Numbered from the stretch's first letter, positions 28,168 to 37,560 are shown. The stretch is 64,000 nucleotides of DNA from Helicobacter winghamensis ATCC BAA-430 (GCF_028751035.1 NZ_CP063533.1:1550001-1614000), one strand, 5' to 3'. Program-made: numbers and translations. The notes: generated by a model from the sequence alone, not told the origin.

Positions 28168-28200
28168 TTTAGCTATTTTAAGCTAAATTTGGAGGAAATT

Positions 28201-29103
28201 ATGAGCAAAACTTTAGTGGTGCGCCCAGAAGATGAAAAACCAGGCGAAGTTTATAACGACAAAGGCAAGATCAATAAAAAATTCTATGAAAAAGAAATCG
28301 TAAAGTTACAAATTGAACTCATCAAACTACAAAACTGGGTCAAAAAACACCAAAAGAAGATTATCATCATTTTAGAAGGGCGTGATGCAGCTGGAAAAGG
28401 TGGAACAATCAAGGCTTTAAGGGAGCATTTAAATCCGCGTGGAGCGCGCGTTGTTGCGCTTCAAAAACCTAGCGATGTAGAAAAAACACAATGGTATTTT
28501 CAACGCTACATTGATGAGTTGCCAAATGGCGGTGAGATTGTGTTTTTTGACCGAAGTTGGTATAACCGCGCAGGCGTAGAAAAGGTTATGGACTTTTGCA
28601 CAAACGAGCAATACAAAGAGTTTATTATTCAAGTCTCCCACCTAGAACAAATGCTAATTGAAAGTGGCTATATTCTCTTTAAATTTTTCTTAGATGTGGG
28701 CAGGGAAGAGCAAAGAAAGCGTATTGAAAGCCGCAAAGATGAACCACTAAAACGCTGGAAATTAAGCCCTATTGATGAACTTTCTTTAAACTTGTGGGAC
28801 GAATACACAGAAGCGTTTGAAAAAATGTTTTCACGCACACATACGCCTTTTGCTCCGTGGTTAATTGTAGATTCCAATGACAAAAAACGCGCTAGAATTA
28901 ATCTTGCTAGAATTTTGCTCTCCAAAATTGATTATGAAGACAAGGACGCAGAAAATGTTTGCTTGCTAGCAGATCCGGGCGTTGTGTCTTATTATTCTAG
29001 TGTCAAAATGTTTTCAAGTGACGCAAATAGAGAAATAGGTAACAAAGATGCAGAAAAAGCAAAGAGCAAAAAAGAGAAGAAAAAGAAAAAAGATAAAGAG
29101 TAG
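28201..29103 (+). CDS. ppk2: Polyphosphate kinase 2
   Basis: PPK2 transfers phosphate between polyphosphate and nucleoside di- or monophosphates. The 300-residue protein has Walker A EGRDAAGKGGTI near residue 60, the lid and Walker B region FFDRSWYNRAGVE near 120, and RRIES/KRWKLSP-type basic motifs. It ends with a very lysine-rich tail (KSKKEKKKKKDKE), probably for polyanion binding. The ATG at 28201 follows GGAGG by five bases. The single-domain size fits class I enzymes. A second, unrelated polyphosphate kinase (ppk1) lies at 51.9-54.0 kb. Confidence 0.92.
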   Translation: MSKTLVVRPEDEKPGEVYNDKGKINKKFYEKEIVKLQIELIKLQNWVKKHQKKIIIILEGRDAAGKGGTIKALREHLNPRGARVVALQKPSDVEKTQWYFQRYIDELPNGGEIVFFDRSWYNRAGVEKVMDFCTNEQYKEFIIQVSHLEQMLIESGYILFKFFLDVGREEQRKRIESRKDEPLKRWKLSPIDELSLNLWDEYTEAFEKMFSRTHTPFAPWLIVDSNDKKRARINLARILLSKIDYEDKDAENVCLLADPGVVSYYSSVKMFSSDANREIGNKDAEKAKSKKEKKKKKDKE

Positions 29104-29136
29104 TCTAAAAGCTAGAATAATCTAAAAAGGAGATAT

Positions 29137-30332
29137 ATACAAGAAACTTACCCCATTATTTTAAGCTCTGATGAAAATTACATTAAATATGCAAGTGTGC
29201 TAATTACAAGTATCATTTATAACACTAACAAGCAAAAAATGAAGGGGGGGGGGGGCATAATAAGCCTTATTGCTTCCATATTTTAAGCGATTTTATTGCA
29301 GATTCCACACAACAAAAGCTTCAAAATCTCCAAAGGAAACTTTCTAAAATCTATCCCCTAGAAATCAAGCTTCATCTTTGCAGTAATGCAGAATTTACTC
29401 ACTTAAATGCGCTTAATGGCAACCATTTAACCTATTATCGCTTATTCCTTACTAGGTTTATAAAGGATAAGAAGGCGTTGTATTTAGATGTGGATATGCT
29501 AGTTTTAAAGGATTTGCGAGAAATTTTTGCCATAGATTTAGAAGGTAAAATTTGTGGCGCGGTGCTTGACTACAAAGCAAATCGCATTTTAGAGCCAAAA
29601 AACAAAGCTCTTCCAATGCTAAATCTTTCAAAGGATTATTTTAATGCTGGCTTACTCTTAATAGATTTAGAAAAATGGAAATCTCAAAAGTTGGAATCCA
29701 AGCTCATAGAAACCCTAAATCAATACCATTGCAAAGAACACGACCAAAGTGCCTTAAATGTGGTTTTAAAAGATAAGATTAAAATTTTACCACTATCTTG
29801 GAATACTCTAGTGTATTATTATGTTAATGCAAAAGCCTGTGATGATACAAAAAATTTTAATCTTTTTTATACGCGCAAGGATTTAAATAAAGCTTTAAAA
29901 AATCCCCATATTTTACACTATTATCTAGGCTTTAAGCCTTGGAATGATGATAAGATATATACAGATATAAAAGGGGAATTTTTGGGAGAGCATTGGTGGA
30001 ATATGGTAGAAAAAACGCCCGAATTTAAAGATATGATAATACCTTTAAAAACCAAAGCTAGCAAAAAAGCAAAACTTCAAGTGTCTTTAGGATACACTTT
30101 ATTGACTTTTGCGCGTTACAAGCTTTATTTTTTGATTCCTTTTTACGCACTTTTAAATTCCAACTCCTATAAGGAAATCCCAAAAGATTACTATAATCTT
30201 AGTTTTGAAATTGGCAAAGAAGCTTTAAAAGCAAAGCAAAAGGGCAGGGGTAGAGTGTGGTTACTGCCTTTTAAGGTAATCAATCTTATGAAAAGATTTC
30301 AACTAGAAAAATCCCTAAGAGAATCTTGCTAG
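29137..30332 (+). pseudogene. Phase-variable GT8 glycosyltransferase (OFF register, ATA start codon)
   Basis: A family 8 retaining glycosyltransferase of the LgtC/RfaJ type, which usually adds galactose or glucose to lipooligosaccharide. The N-terminal strand YPIILSSDENYIKYASVL precedes a G12 tract (29244-29255). As read the frame stops after GGGGIISLIASIF, but with 13 or 10 Gs it joins HNKPYCFHILSDF and continues through the DxD motif YLDVDMLVLKD to 30332, about 398 residues. A good ribosome site AAAAAGGAG is followed by in-frame ATA at 29137, not ATG; the next common start, GTG 29197, would delete the conserved first strand. The longest uninterrupted piece is 29478-30332. Confidence 0.8.
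29244..29255 (+). repeat. Poly-G tract (G12) in the GT8 gene
   Basis: The tract lies between the first GT8 strand and the rest of the domain. One extra G restores the frame; current length gives a stop 14 codons past the tract start. Confidence 0.88.
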
Positions 30333-30360
30333 TTATCAGCGCAATTTAAGTTCTAGCTTC

Positions 30361-30366
30361 TATAAT
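30361..30366 (+). promoter_or_regulatory. -10 box (TATAAT) for the p-cresol oxidase-like operon
   Basis: TATAAT 62 bases before the first ATG of the three-gene unit, after the end of the GT8 gene. Confidence 0.5.
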
Positions 30367-30427
30367 TTCAAGCGCATTTAGTTAAATATTTTTTAACTTT
30401 CTGTAATCCAACAACACAAGGAGTTGT

Positions 30428-30817
30428 ATGTCTAAAATCTCCCGTAGAAATTTCCTAAAAAGCTCTGCTGTTGTTGCTTTTGGAATCTCTAATTTAGACG
30501 CAAAAATGTTAGATTTTTCAAAGCAAAGCCAAGAAAACATTAAAGCAACATATTTCATTAAAGACTTAATGTGTAATGGCGATTTTAGCAACATACAAGC
30601 AGATAAGGCTTTAGAGGTTAATGGCGATATTCGTGCGATTTATAGCGATTTAAAAACCGCATTTCAAAGTAAGGCAATTATTGCAAGCATAAGCACAGAA
30701 GCAACCTTTTTTGTCCTTAGCACAATGGCAGCAGATTATGGGTTGCGTGTGGCTTATAATGCAAAAAATAATGGAGTGCGCACTTGGGTGCTTACACCAA
30801 AAGGAGTTAAACTATGA
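30428..30817 (+). CDS. Tat-signal accessory protein of the flavocytochrome operon
   Basis: A 129-residue protein with a clear twin-arginine leader SRRNFLKSSAVVAFG and no membrane helix beyond it. The mature part has a single cysteine and no cofactor motif. It overlaps the flavoprotein gene by four bases. Because the flavoprotein has no signal peptide of its own but should work with a periplasmic cytochrome c, this protein is a good candidate for an export partner carrying it through the Tat pathway, which is inference. Pseudomonas p-cresol operons also contain a small extra gene (pchX) of unknown function. Confidence 0.7.
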   Translation: MSKISRRNFLKSSAVVAFGISNLDAKMLDFSKQSQENIKATYFIKDLMCNGDFSNIQADKALEVNGDIRAIYSDLKTAFQSKAIIASISTEATFFVLSTMAADYGLRVAYNAKNNGVRTWVLTPKGVKL

Positions 30818-32493
30818 TTTTACCAATAGATGTTAAAGAAAACGATTTTCTAGCCGCTTGTAAAGAGTTTGAAAAGGCAATAGGCAAGGAATGGGTTTTT
30901 AAAAGTGAAGAAGATTTGGGATTATATCGCGATGCTTATAGTCCGCAATGGGACGATGCTGATGAGCCTATCCCATCACTTGCCCTAGCTCCAAAAAGCA
31001 CTGAAGAAGTGCAAACAATCGTAAAAATTGCTAATAAATATAAGATTCCACTTTTTCCTATCTCCACAGGTAAAAATCTAGGCTATGGAAGCTCCGCGCC
31101 ACAAAGAAGGGGCGATGTTATTGTGGATTTAAAGCGTATGAATAAAATCATTGAAGTTGATGATAAGCGTAATTTCTGTATTGTTGAGCCGGGCGTTAGC
31201 TATTTTGACCTTTATGAATATGTAGAACGCAATAATTTAAATGTCTTTTTAGATATTCCAGATCCAGGCTGGGGATCTCCTGTAGGCAATGCTCTAGATC
31301 ACGGCTGGGGATATAGCTATGGAATGTATAGAGACCACTTTGGCTCACATTGTGGAATGGAAGTCGTGTTAGCAAATGGAGAGATTTTGCGCACAGGTAT
31401 GGGGGCGTTGCCCGGAGCAAAAACATTTGCAGAAAACAAATACGGCTATGGTCCTTATGTAGATGGACTCTTCTCTCAATCAAACTTTGGAATCGTAACT
31501 AAAATGGGTTTTTGGATGATGCCAAAACCTGAGCATTATTTACTTCTTTCTTTAACAATGAAACATAGAGATGACTTAATCCCGGCTGTTGAAATTCTAA
31601 ATTACTTAGAGGATAGCTTTATTGTCGGTTGGCCTCTTTATCGCAGTCCTTTAAATCCTCCACACGGTAAAGCAATGGATCCAGAGTTAAAAAGCTATCT
31701 CACCTCCAAAAAAGGCTTGCCGGATTTAAACAAAATCCAAAACTATGCTTTAAATAAAAACATTCCTTATTGGCAAATTGATATTCCCATTTATGGTTGT
31801 AAAGACACTTGCTATGCAAATATGAATTACATTAAAGAGCGTTTTAAGGTTGTCAAAGACGCTGAAATTAAAGTCGTGCAAGAGTTTTCACTCCCATTAA
31901 ATGCGGAGCAAAAAACACAACTTAAACATAAAGTAAGCTTAGGGATTCCAAATATGGAGATTTTCTGGCTTAGCACAAGGGGTGAAGCTACCACCCCAAG
32001 CGATGGACATGTATGGTTCTCCCCTATTATTCCACGCGATGGGAAAGAGTTACTAAAATGCCAAGATGTGTATATCCAAGTTTTCCACGATTTGGGAATG
32101 GAATCGCCAATTACACCATTTGCTCACCCTAGAAGCTGGATGTATCGGGCTTTTTGCTTTATGTTAGCTTTTGGTAATTCACGCACTGACCCAGAGCATA
32201 ATCTAAAGCTCCGCCAAGCATATCGCACTATGGTTAGGGTTGCAGCAGAAAATGGCTGGGGCGATTATCGTGCCGCACCAACTTTCCAAGATGATGTCAT
32301 GGGTGCGTATTCTTTCAACAACAATGCTTTATTGCGTTTTAATGAACAACTTAAAGATTGCATTGATCCAAATGGAATCCTAGCTCCTGGGCGTGGTGGA
32401 ATCTATCCGAAAAACGCAAGATCGCAACGCTTTGCTAATAGCAAACTTGATGAGATTACTCTAAAAAATTTAAAACAAGGGGATAAAAAATGA
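30814..32493 (+). CDS. 4-cresol dehydrogenase (hydroxylating)-like flavoprotein subunit
   Basis: A 559-residue member of the vanillyl-alcohol oxidase/PCMH FAD family. Seen: the FAD-binding PP-loop PLFPISTGKNLGYGSS, RNFCIVEPGVSYFDL, HGWGYSYGMYRDHFG and VVLANGEILRTGMGALPG near residue 190, and the C-terminal HVWFSPIIPRDG and ILAPGRGGIYP. These landmarks match p-cresol methylhydroxylase rather than glycolate oxidase or berberine enzymes. The family oxidises para-alkyl phenols via a quinone methide and passes electrons to a cytochrome subunit, encoded next. Substrate is inferred; the covalent FAD residue cannot be fixed by eye. Confidence 0.82.
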   Translation: MILPIDVKENDFLAACKEFEKAIGKEWVFKSEEDLGLYRDAYSPQWDDADEPIPSLALAPKSTEEVQTIVKIANKYKIPLFPISTGKNLGYGSSAPQRRGDVIVDLKRMNKIIEVDDKRNFCIVEPGVSYFDLYEYVERNNLNVFLDIPDPGWGSPVGNALDHGWGYSYGMYRDHFGSHCGMEVVLANGEILRTGMGALPGAKTFAENKYGYGPYVDGLFSQSNFGIVTKMGFWMMPKPEHYLLLSLTMKHRDDLIPAVEILNYLEDSFIVGWPLYRSPLNPPHGKAMDPELKSYLTSKKGLPDLNKIQNYALNKNIPYWQIDIPIYGCKDTCYANMNYIKERFKVVKDAEIKVVQEFSLPLNAEQKTQLKHKVSLGIPNMEIFWLSTRGEATTPSDGHVWFSPIIPRDGKELLKCQDVYIQVFHDLGMESPITPFAHPRSWMYRAFCFMLAFGNSRTDPEHNLKLRQAYRTMVRVAAENGWGDYRAAPTFQDDVMGAYSFNNNALLRFNEQLKDCIDPNGILAPGRGGIYPKNARSQRFANSKLDEITLKNLKQGDKK

Positions 32494-32921
32494 AAAAGCT
32501 AATTCTTGTTACACTTGCTTTAGTCTATCTAGCGCACGCAGATTCTTTTAAAGAATGGCTGCCAAAGGGTAAGAGCGTGGGAGCTTTTGAATATATGCCA
32601 AATACTCCACACTCTCCAGCGGCATTTTCATCTGTGGATGCAAAAAAACTCACCAAATCCCAAAGAAAAGGGCAGCAAATTTATAGCAAATGGTGTCAGC
32701 CTTGCCACGGTGTAGGAATGCCCGGAACCAATGCGCTTGCTGTTGCCTATCAAGGGCTTGGAATCCCGGCTATGCTGGAAGAACGCACAGATTTAACACC
32801 TGATTTAGTTAGCACATTTGTGCGTTACGGCAAACACTCTATGCCATTTTTTCGCAAAACAGAAATTAGTGATGAAGAGTTAAAATTCTTAGGTGATTAT
32901 TTGGGACGCAACGCCAAATAG
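32490..32921 (+). CDS. Periplasmic cytochrome c subunit of the PCMH-like enzyme
   Basis: A 143-residue protein with a Sec signal peptide (MKKLILVTLALVYLAHA) and one class I heme site WCQPCHGVGMPG near residue 70; the likely sixth ligand is Met in KHSMPFF. It overlaps the flavoprotein gene by four bases, as pchC and pchF pair in pseudomonads. It would take electrons from the flavin and pass them to the respiratory cytochrome c pool and a terminal oxidase. Confidence 0.85.
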   Translation: MKKLILVTLALVYLAHADSFKEWLPKGKSVGAFEYMPNTPHSPAAFSSVDAKKLTKSQRKGQQIYSKWCQPCHGVGMPGTNALAVAYQGLGIPAMLEERTDLTPDLVSTFVRYGKHSMPFFRKTEISDEELKFLGDYLGRNAK

Positions 32922-32934
32922 AATTTGACTTGCT

Positions 32935-34191
32935 CTAGCGCACTTGATAGTTTCCGCGAATCTTGTATTTATAACTCGTTAGCGATTCTACGCCCATAGG
33001 ACCACGGGCGTGGAGTTTTGAAGTAGAGATTCCAACTTCAGCCCCATAACCAAACTCCCCACCATCACTAAAGCGCGTAGAAGCATTGACATATACACAA
33101 GCAGAATCTACTGCATTTAAAAACTCTTCAATCACGCTATAATCTTCACCTAAAATCGCCTCACTATGCCCACTGCTAAAAGTGTTAATATGCTCTAATG
33201 CACCGCTTAAGCCCTCCACAACACGCAAGTTTAAAATATTCTCCCCATATTCCCTATGATATTCGCTTAAAGAAATTGGCTCACACTCAATGTTAGATTC
33301 CTTTAAAATTTCACAACTTCTAGCACAGCCCCTTAAAAGCGTGCCTTTTTCACGCAATTCCCTTGCCACTTTTGGCAAAAATTCTTCTGCAAAGCTGGAA
33401 TCTAAAAGCAAGGTTTCACACGCATTGCACACGCTAGGACGGGAAGTTTTTGCATTAACAATCACAGAAATTGCGCTCTCTTGCTTGCAAGTGTGATGTG
33501 CAAAAATATGGCAAACCCCCTTATCTTGCTTAATCACAGGAATCCTTGCATTCTCACTTACAAAACTAATCAAGCCCTCTCCGCCGCGTGGAATTACTAA
33601 ATCAATTAGCCCCTTAGCATTTAAAATCTCTTTTAACTCATCGCGATTTTTCATAGATGGAAGTAACACCATACAATCTTTAGACAACCCAAACTCCCCT
33701 AAAACTTTATAAAACACTTCCATAATCGCTTCATTACTATTTTGTGCTTCCTTGCCTCCCTTTAGAATGCAAGCATTTCCACTTTTAAAACAAAGAGCTG
33801 CTACATCACTTGTTACATTAGGGCGCGACTCATAAATCACGGCTATCACGCCTAATGGAACACTTATTTTTTCAATCTTTAAATCACAATGATTACTAAA
33901 ACCGCCTATTACCTTATTTAATGGATCTGGAAAATCTGCAATTTGCCGCAAAGATTCCGCCATATTTGCTAACTTTTTAGAATCCAACTCCAAACGCTCT
34001 AGCATTGAAGCGCTTAAATTTAAGCTCTTAGCTAGTTCTAAATCTTTTGTGTTTGCCTTAAGAATTTTAGATTCCATCTTTAATAGCACTTCGGCACATT
34101 TGCGCAAAAACTCTTTGCGAATATCGTGCGGAAGTGTAGATAGCACCCTTTTTGCCACCTGTGTTTTTTGGAGTTGCTCTTGTAAAGACAT
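32935..34191 (-). CDS. proA: Glutamate-5-semialdehyde dehydrogenase (gamma-glutamyl phosphate reductase)
   Basis: Second step of proline synthesis: NADPH reduction of gamma-glutamyl phosphate. The 418-residue aldehyde-dehydrogenase fold protein has VPLGVIAVIYESRPNVTSD, SGNACILKGGKEA, the catalytic-cysteine segment PSVCNACETLL near residue 255, and RFSDGGEFGYGAEVGIST near the end. Length is normal. It converges on the cytochrome gene with 13 bases between and has a good promoter upstream. Confidence 0.94.
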   Translation of the reverse strand: MSLQEQLQKTQVAKRVLSTLPHDIRKEFLRKCAEVLLKMESKILKANTKDLELAKSLNLSASMLERLELDSKKLANMAESLRQIADFPDPLNKVIGGFSNHCDLKIEKISVPLGVIAVIYESRPNVTSDVAALCFKSGNACILKGGKEAQNSNEAIMEVFYKVLGEFGLSKDCMVLLPSMKNRDELKEILNAKGLIDLVIPRGGEGLISFVSENARIPVIKQDKGVCHIFAHHTCKQESAISVIVNAKTSRPSVCNACETLLLDSSFAEEFLPKVARELREKGTLLRGCARSCEILKESNIECEPISLSEYHREYGENILNLRVVEGLSGALEHINTFSSGHSEAILGEDYSVIEEFLNAVDSACVYVNASTRFSDGGEFGYGAEVGISTSKLHARGPMGVESLTSYKYKIRGNYQVR

Positions 34192-34217
34192 AGTGTTTCC
34201 TTAATTTTAAATAGCAC

Positions 34218-34223
34218 ATTATA
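34218..34223 (-). promoter_or_regulatory. -10 box (TATAAT on minus strand) for proA
   Basis: The reverse strand reads GTTATAATGTG 27 bases before the proA ATG. Confidence 0.55.
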
Positions 34224-34274
34224 ACGCACAAAATAAATTTTCTATTCTAAAACTAATTTTAAAACATTAAGCAT

Positions 34275-34280
34275 TATAAT
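34275..34280 (+). promoter_or_regulatory. -10 box (TATAAT) for the hemerythrin gene
   Basis: CATTATAATTGTG, 52 bases before the GTG start, on the strand opposite the proA promoter. Confidence 0.5.
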
Positions 34281-34331
34281 TGTGCTTTAAAAAATAGATT
34301 CCAACTTATAAATTCTAGCTTAGGGGCAAAA

Positions 34332-34997
34332 GTGTTAGAGTGGAACGAAGAGTTTAGCATCAAAAATCAGCATTTAGATGAACAGCACAAAAAATTTATG
34401 CAGCAAATCTCTGATGCGCTAGAGCTTACAAAATACACAGGTGATGACAAATCTCAAAAGCTTGAAAAACAAATGAATGAAGTTATTAGTAGCTCGCAAG
34501 AACATTTTAAAGCCGAAGAAACCTATATGCAACACATTGGCTATCCTTTTTTAAACAAGCACAAAACCTTGCACAGAGAACTTGTTTCTAATGTCTCAAT
34601 GCTAATGATGGAATTAGAAGAAGCCGATAATTGTGCGCAAGAATTTTATATCTGTTTGAAAAACTGGCTTATTGATCATATTTTAGTAGAAGATAAACAA
34701 ATTGAAAGCTACCGCAATCGCTTACACGACATAAAAGAGATTCCATATAGCCTAGAGCAAAGAACAAAAATCCTAGCAGAACGCGCTGATGTGGCAAATG
34801 AGCCTACACATAAATACATTTGTCTCTGCCATTTAAAAGAGTTTCAAGTTTGCGATTCTTTACATAAAATTATGCAAGAAGAAAGCACCTTTATCCGTTG
34901 CAAAACTTGCAAACAACCACTAATTTACCGAGATTTAAGGCTAGATGATGAAGATAATTTTGAAGCCTTAGCCAAGCAATATTTTAAGCAATTTTAG
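34332..34997 (+). CDS. Bacteriohemerythrin with C-terminal Cys-rich (zinc-ribbon-like) tail
   Basis: Residues 1-135 are a full hemerythrin domain that binds O2 at a di-iron site; every ligand position is present: HLDEQHKKF, HFKAEETYM, HKTLH and HILVEDK. Bacterial hemerythrins store or sense oxygen and protect iron-sulfur enzymes in microaerophiles. The remaining 85 residues are unusual, with CLC about 25 residues before CKTCKQPLIYRDL, which could bind a metal ion. It starts with GTG at 34332, five bases after AGGGG. It sits seven bases upstream of a FapA-like gene, so the two are probably one operon. Confidence 0.82.
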   Translation: MLEWNEEFSIKNQHLDEQHKKFMQQISDALELTKYTGDDKSQKLEKQMNEVISSSQEHFKAEETYMQHIGYPFLNKHKTLHRELVSNVSMLMMELEEADNCAQEFYICLKNWLIDHILVEDKQIESYRNRLHDIKEIPYSLEQRTKILAERADVANEPTHKYICLCHLKEFQVCDSLHKIMQEESTFIRCKTCKQPLIYRDLRLDDEDNFEALAKQYFKQF

Positions 34998-35004
34998 GAA
35001 TCCT

Positions 35005-36750
35005 ATGCAGTTTCAACCCCGTGGTTTTAGAGTATTTAATGATGTTACAAACTTGCGCAATACACTTTTACAACTCCAAAAAAAAGTCGGTAAAGAAATT
35101 GACTTTTATCTTTTGGATTTTCGCACATTTTACAGCAAAAAAGGTGAAAACAAATACAAACCTGTAAATGATTTAAGCCTTTTTTCTAAAAACGCAAATT
35201 TTATTGCCAATATTGATATTAAGCAAACCTATAAAATTGAAGTGTGTAAAAAATCCCAAAAGCCAGAACGCACCTTTGGTTTTAAGCTTTTTACTGACGA
35301 AAGCACGATTTTACGCGCTGTGCTTTTGTGTAATAATAAAATCAAATATCACGATTCCATTAAAAATGAAATCTACCAAGAACTCTATAAAACAATGGCT
35401 TTACAAGGCTACCTTATAGGAATTAGGGAATACAATAAACTCTCCCAACAAATTGATGCTTTTATTTTTGTCTTAAAACAAGGCAAAATTGCTCCAAAAC
35501 TCACGCTAAATATCGGTGTTGGCGTAGCAAGCACAGAAGGAAAAGATGGCGTTTTAGAGTGCCTTTACACACTTCAAGAGGATACCACACAACAACCAAT
35601 AGACTCTTTTTGCCCCCGTGTTTGCGTGCAAGCTGTGCATAAAGGTGATGAGATTTTTACCTATACCAAGCCTATTAGCGGACAAATTGGACGGAATCTA
35701 AAAGGCGAGTTTATCCCCATTAGAAGCATTACTACAAATGCCATTCAAACTGATACTAGCATTCGCGCAAGAAGCGATTCTAACATTATCAAATACCAAG
35801 CCACGAAAGATGGCTTTTTAAAAGAAATTAAGCCCTTTTGCTACATTATAAGCGATGAGCTAACCACTGCAAAAAACGATTCCAACTCTGCAACGCCCAA
35901 GCAAGAATCCCTAAACATTGATGGACAAACACATAGCAATGCAAAAATCCAAACCGATATAGCCTTTATCGGCTCTCATCGCGGAGAGATTAAAGCGCAC
36001 ACGGTTGTTATTGATGTGCTAGAAAAAGGCTCTGTTGAAGCAAAAGTGGCTTATATCAACAGCACGCTAGGTGGAAAAATCATCGCAGATTATATTTATA
36101 TTAAAGATGTGCGCTCTTATAATGAAATCTATCCGCGTTTTAGCCTTGTTGTGGATAATATTTTAGGTGAGCATAACACCTTTGAGCTAAACCCATCAAA
36201 ATTTGCTTTTACAAGGCGTGATCGCATAGAATATGTAATGCTATCAGATCAAATCAAAATCCGCTTGCGCCACTTAAAAAAGCAAATGGATGAAGTGTAT
36301 GCTTATTTGTTAGCAAGTCAAGGAAAAGCTCATAAAATCCAACACGATGCTGAAGAAAAACCAGAAGAAAAACTTCCTAAAAATCTACAATGTATCGTAG
36401 AACAATACGAAAAAGCCCTTGAACAATACAAGCATTTGCTCAAAGAATACAAAGACATCATTAATCTTTACTACACAAATGAAATCCGTTTAAAAGGCAT
36501 TGATGAGGGTGCTCTTTTGGCAAAAATGATTATCCGCGGTGAAATCTCAGAACCAGAAACTATGGTGAAGTTTAAAGCCTATGCTGGAAAACACGAAGAA
36601 ACTTTAAAAACTATTCTTAGCCAAGCTACCCCAGCACGCTTCTTTGAAGTAGAAAAAGAAGGGGATTTTTTTCGCCTAAGAAGCCACCAAGAATACAATC
36701 CGGAGCTATTAAACTGGATTGAAGAAAAACGCCCACAAAAAGAATCTTAA
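35005..36750 (+). CDS. FapA (DUF342) family protein
   Basis: A 581-residue cytoplasmic protein of the FapA/DUF342 type. The middle (about residues 210-410) shows HKGDEIFTYTKPISGQIGRNLKGEFIP and a repetitive beta-rich stretch (GEIKAHTVVIDVLEKGSVEA), the FapA beta-helix, followed by a long coiled coil (residues 425-500, EQYEKALEQYKHLLKEY). Relatives are annotated as flagellar assembly protein A; in Vibrio FapA affects polar flagellar assembly. Whether this holds here is untested. It converges with hisF. Confidence 0.75.
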   Translation: MQFQPRGFRVFNDVTNLRNTLLQLQKKVGKEIDFYLLDFRTFYSKKGENKYKPVNDLSLFSKNANFIANIDIKQTYKIEVCKKSQKPERTFGFKLFTDESTILRAVLLCNNKIKYHDSIKNEIYQELYKTMALQGYLIGIREYNKLSQQIDAFIFVLKQGKIAPKLTLNIGVGVASTEGKDGVLECLYTLQEDTTQQPIDSFCPRVCVQAVHKGDEIFTYTKPISGQIGRNLKGEFIPIRSITTNAIQTDTSIRARSDSNIIKYQATKDGFLKEIKPFCYIISDELTTAKNDSNSATPKQESLNIDGQTHSNAKIQTDIAFIGSHRGEIKAHTVVIDVLEKGSVEAKVAYINSTLGGKIIADYIYIKDVRSYNEIYPRFSLVVDNILGEHNTFELNPSKFAFTRRDRIEYVMLSDQIKIRLRHLKKQMDEVYAYLLASQGKAHKIQHDAEEKPEEKLPKNLQCIVEQYEKALEQYKHLLKEYKDIINLYYTNEIRLKGIDEGALLAKMIIRGEISEPETMVKFKAYAGKHEETLKTILSQATPARFFEVEKEGDFFRLRSHQEYNPELLNWIEEKRPQKES

Positions 36751-36765
36751 ATTTTAAATTCTAAC

Positions 36766-37560
36766 TTACTCTCTAATTACAATTCCATTTGTTTTTAAAA
36801 ACTTTTTTAATTCCTTAATGTTAATCTCTTGATAATGAAAGATTGAAGCTGCCAGTGCTGCATCTGCTCCACTTTCAAAAGCTTGCAAAATATGCTCCAT
36901 ACTTCCAGCCCCCCCACTTGCAATTAGCGGAATCCCCACGCTACTAGAAACCGCTTGAAGCTGCTTTAAATCATAGCCACTTTTAGTTCCATCGCAATCC
37001 ATACTTGTTAGCAAAATCTCTCCAGCCCCCCTATCATAAGCTTCCTTAGCCCATTCTAGCAAATCAATTCCTGTAGGATTCCGCCCTCCGTGCGTGTAAA
37101 TCTCCCACCCTCCATTTAGCTTGTGTTTTGGATTCCATCTTGCATCCATTGCCGCCACAATACATTGCGAACCAAAGCGTTTTGCGCCTTGCGTGATTAA
37201 ATTGGGATTTTTAATTGCCGCAGAATTAAGGCTAATCTTATCACAACCCACATTTAGCAAATCATACATTTGCTCTAAACTTGCAATTCCACCACCAACG
37301 GTTAGGGGAATAAACACTTCTTTTGCCACTTGTTCAACCATTTGCAAGGTTGTTTTTCTAGCTTGAATAGTTGCTGTAATATCTAAAAAGGTGATTTCAT
37401 CTGCACCTTCATCGTTATAACGCTTTGCCACCTCAACAGGATTCCCTGCATCTTGAAGCCCTAGAAAATTCACCCCCTTTACCACACGCCCATCTTTAAT
37501 ATCAAGGCAAGGAATAATACGCCTTGCAAGTCTATCTTGTATTTTGCTTTTCTCCATCAT
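36766..37560 (-). CDS. hisF: Imidazole glycerol phosphate synthase cyclase subunit
   Basis: HisF forms the imidazole ring of histidine from PRFAR using ammonia from HisH, releasing AICAR. The 264-residue TIM barrel has [17 protein letters not shown] with the catalytic Asp, [14 protein letters not shown] and the second catalytic Asp in [15 protein letters not shown], plus IASGGAG near the end. The start is one of two adjacent ATG codons (37560 or 37557); the longer open frame upstream runs through the divergent promoter and is unlikely. No other his gene is nearby, so the pathway is scattered. Confidence 0.93.
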   Translation of the reverse strand: MMEKSKIQDRLARRIIPCLDIKDGRVVKGVNFLGLQDAGNPVEVAKRYNDEGADEITFLDITATIQARKTTLQMVEQVAKEVFIPLTVGGGIASLEQMYDLLNVGCDKISLNSAAIKNPNLITQGAKRFGSQCIVAAMDARWNPKHKLNGGWEIYTHGGRNPTGIDLLEWAKEAYDRGAGEILLTSMDCDGTKSGYDLKQLQAVSSSVGIPLIASGGAGSMEHILQAFESGADAALAASIFHYQEINIKELKKFLKTNGIVIRE

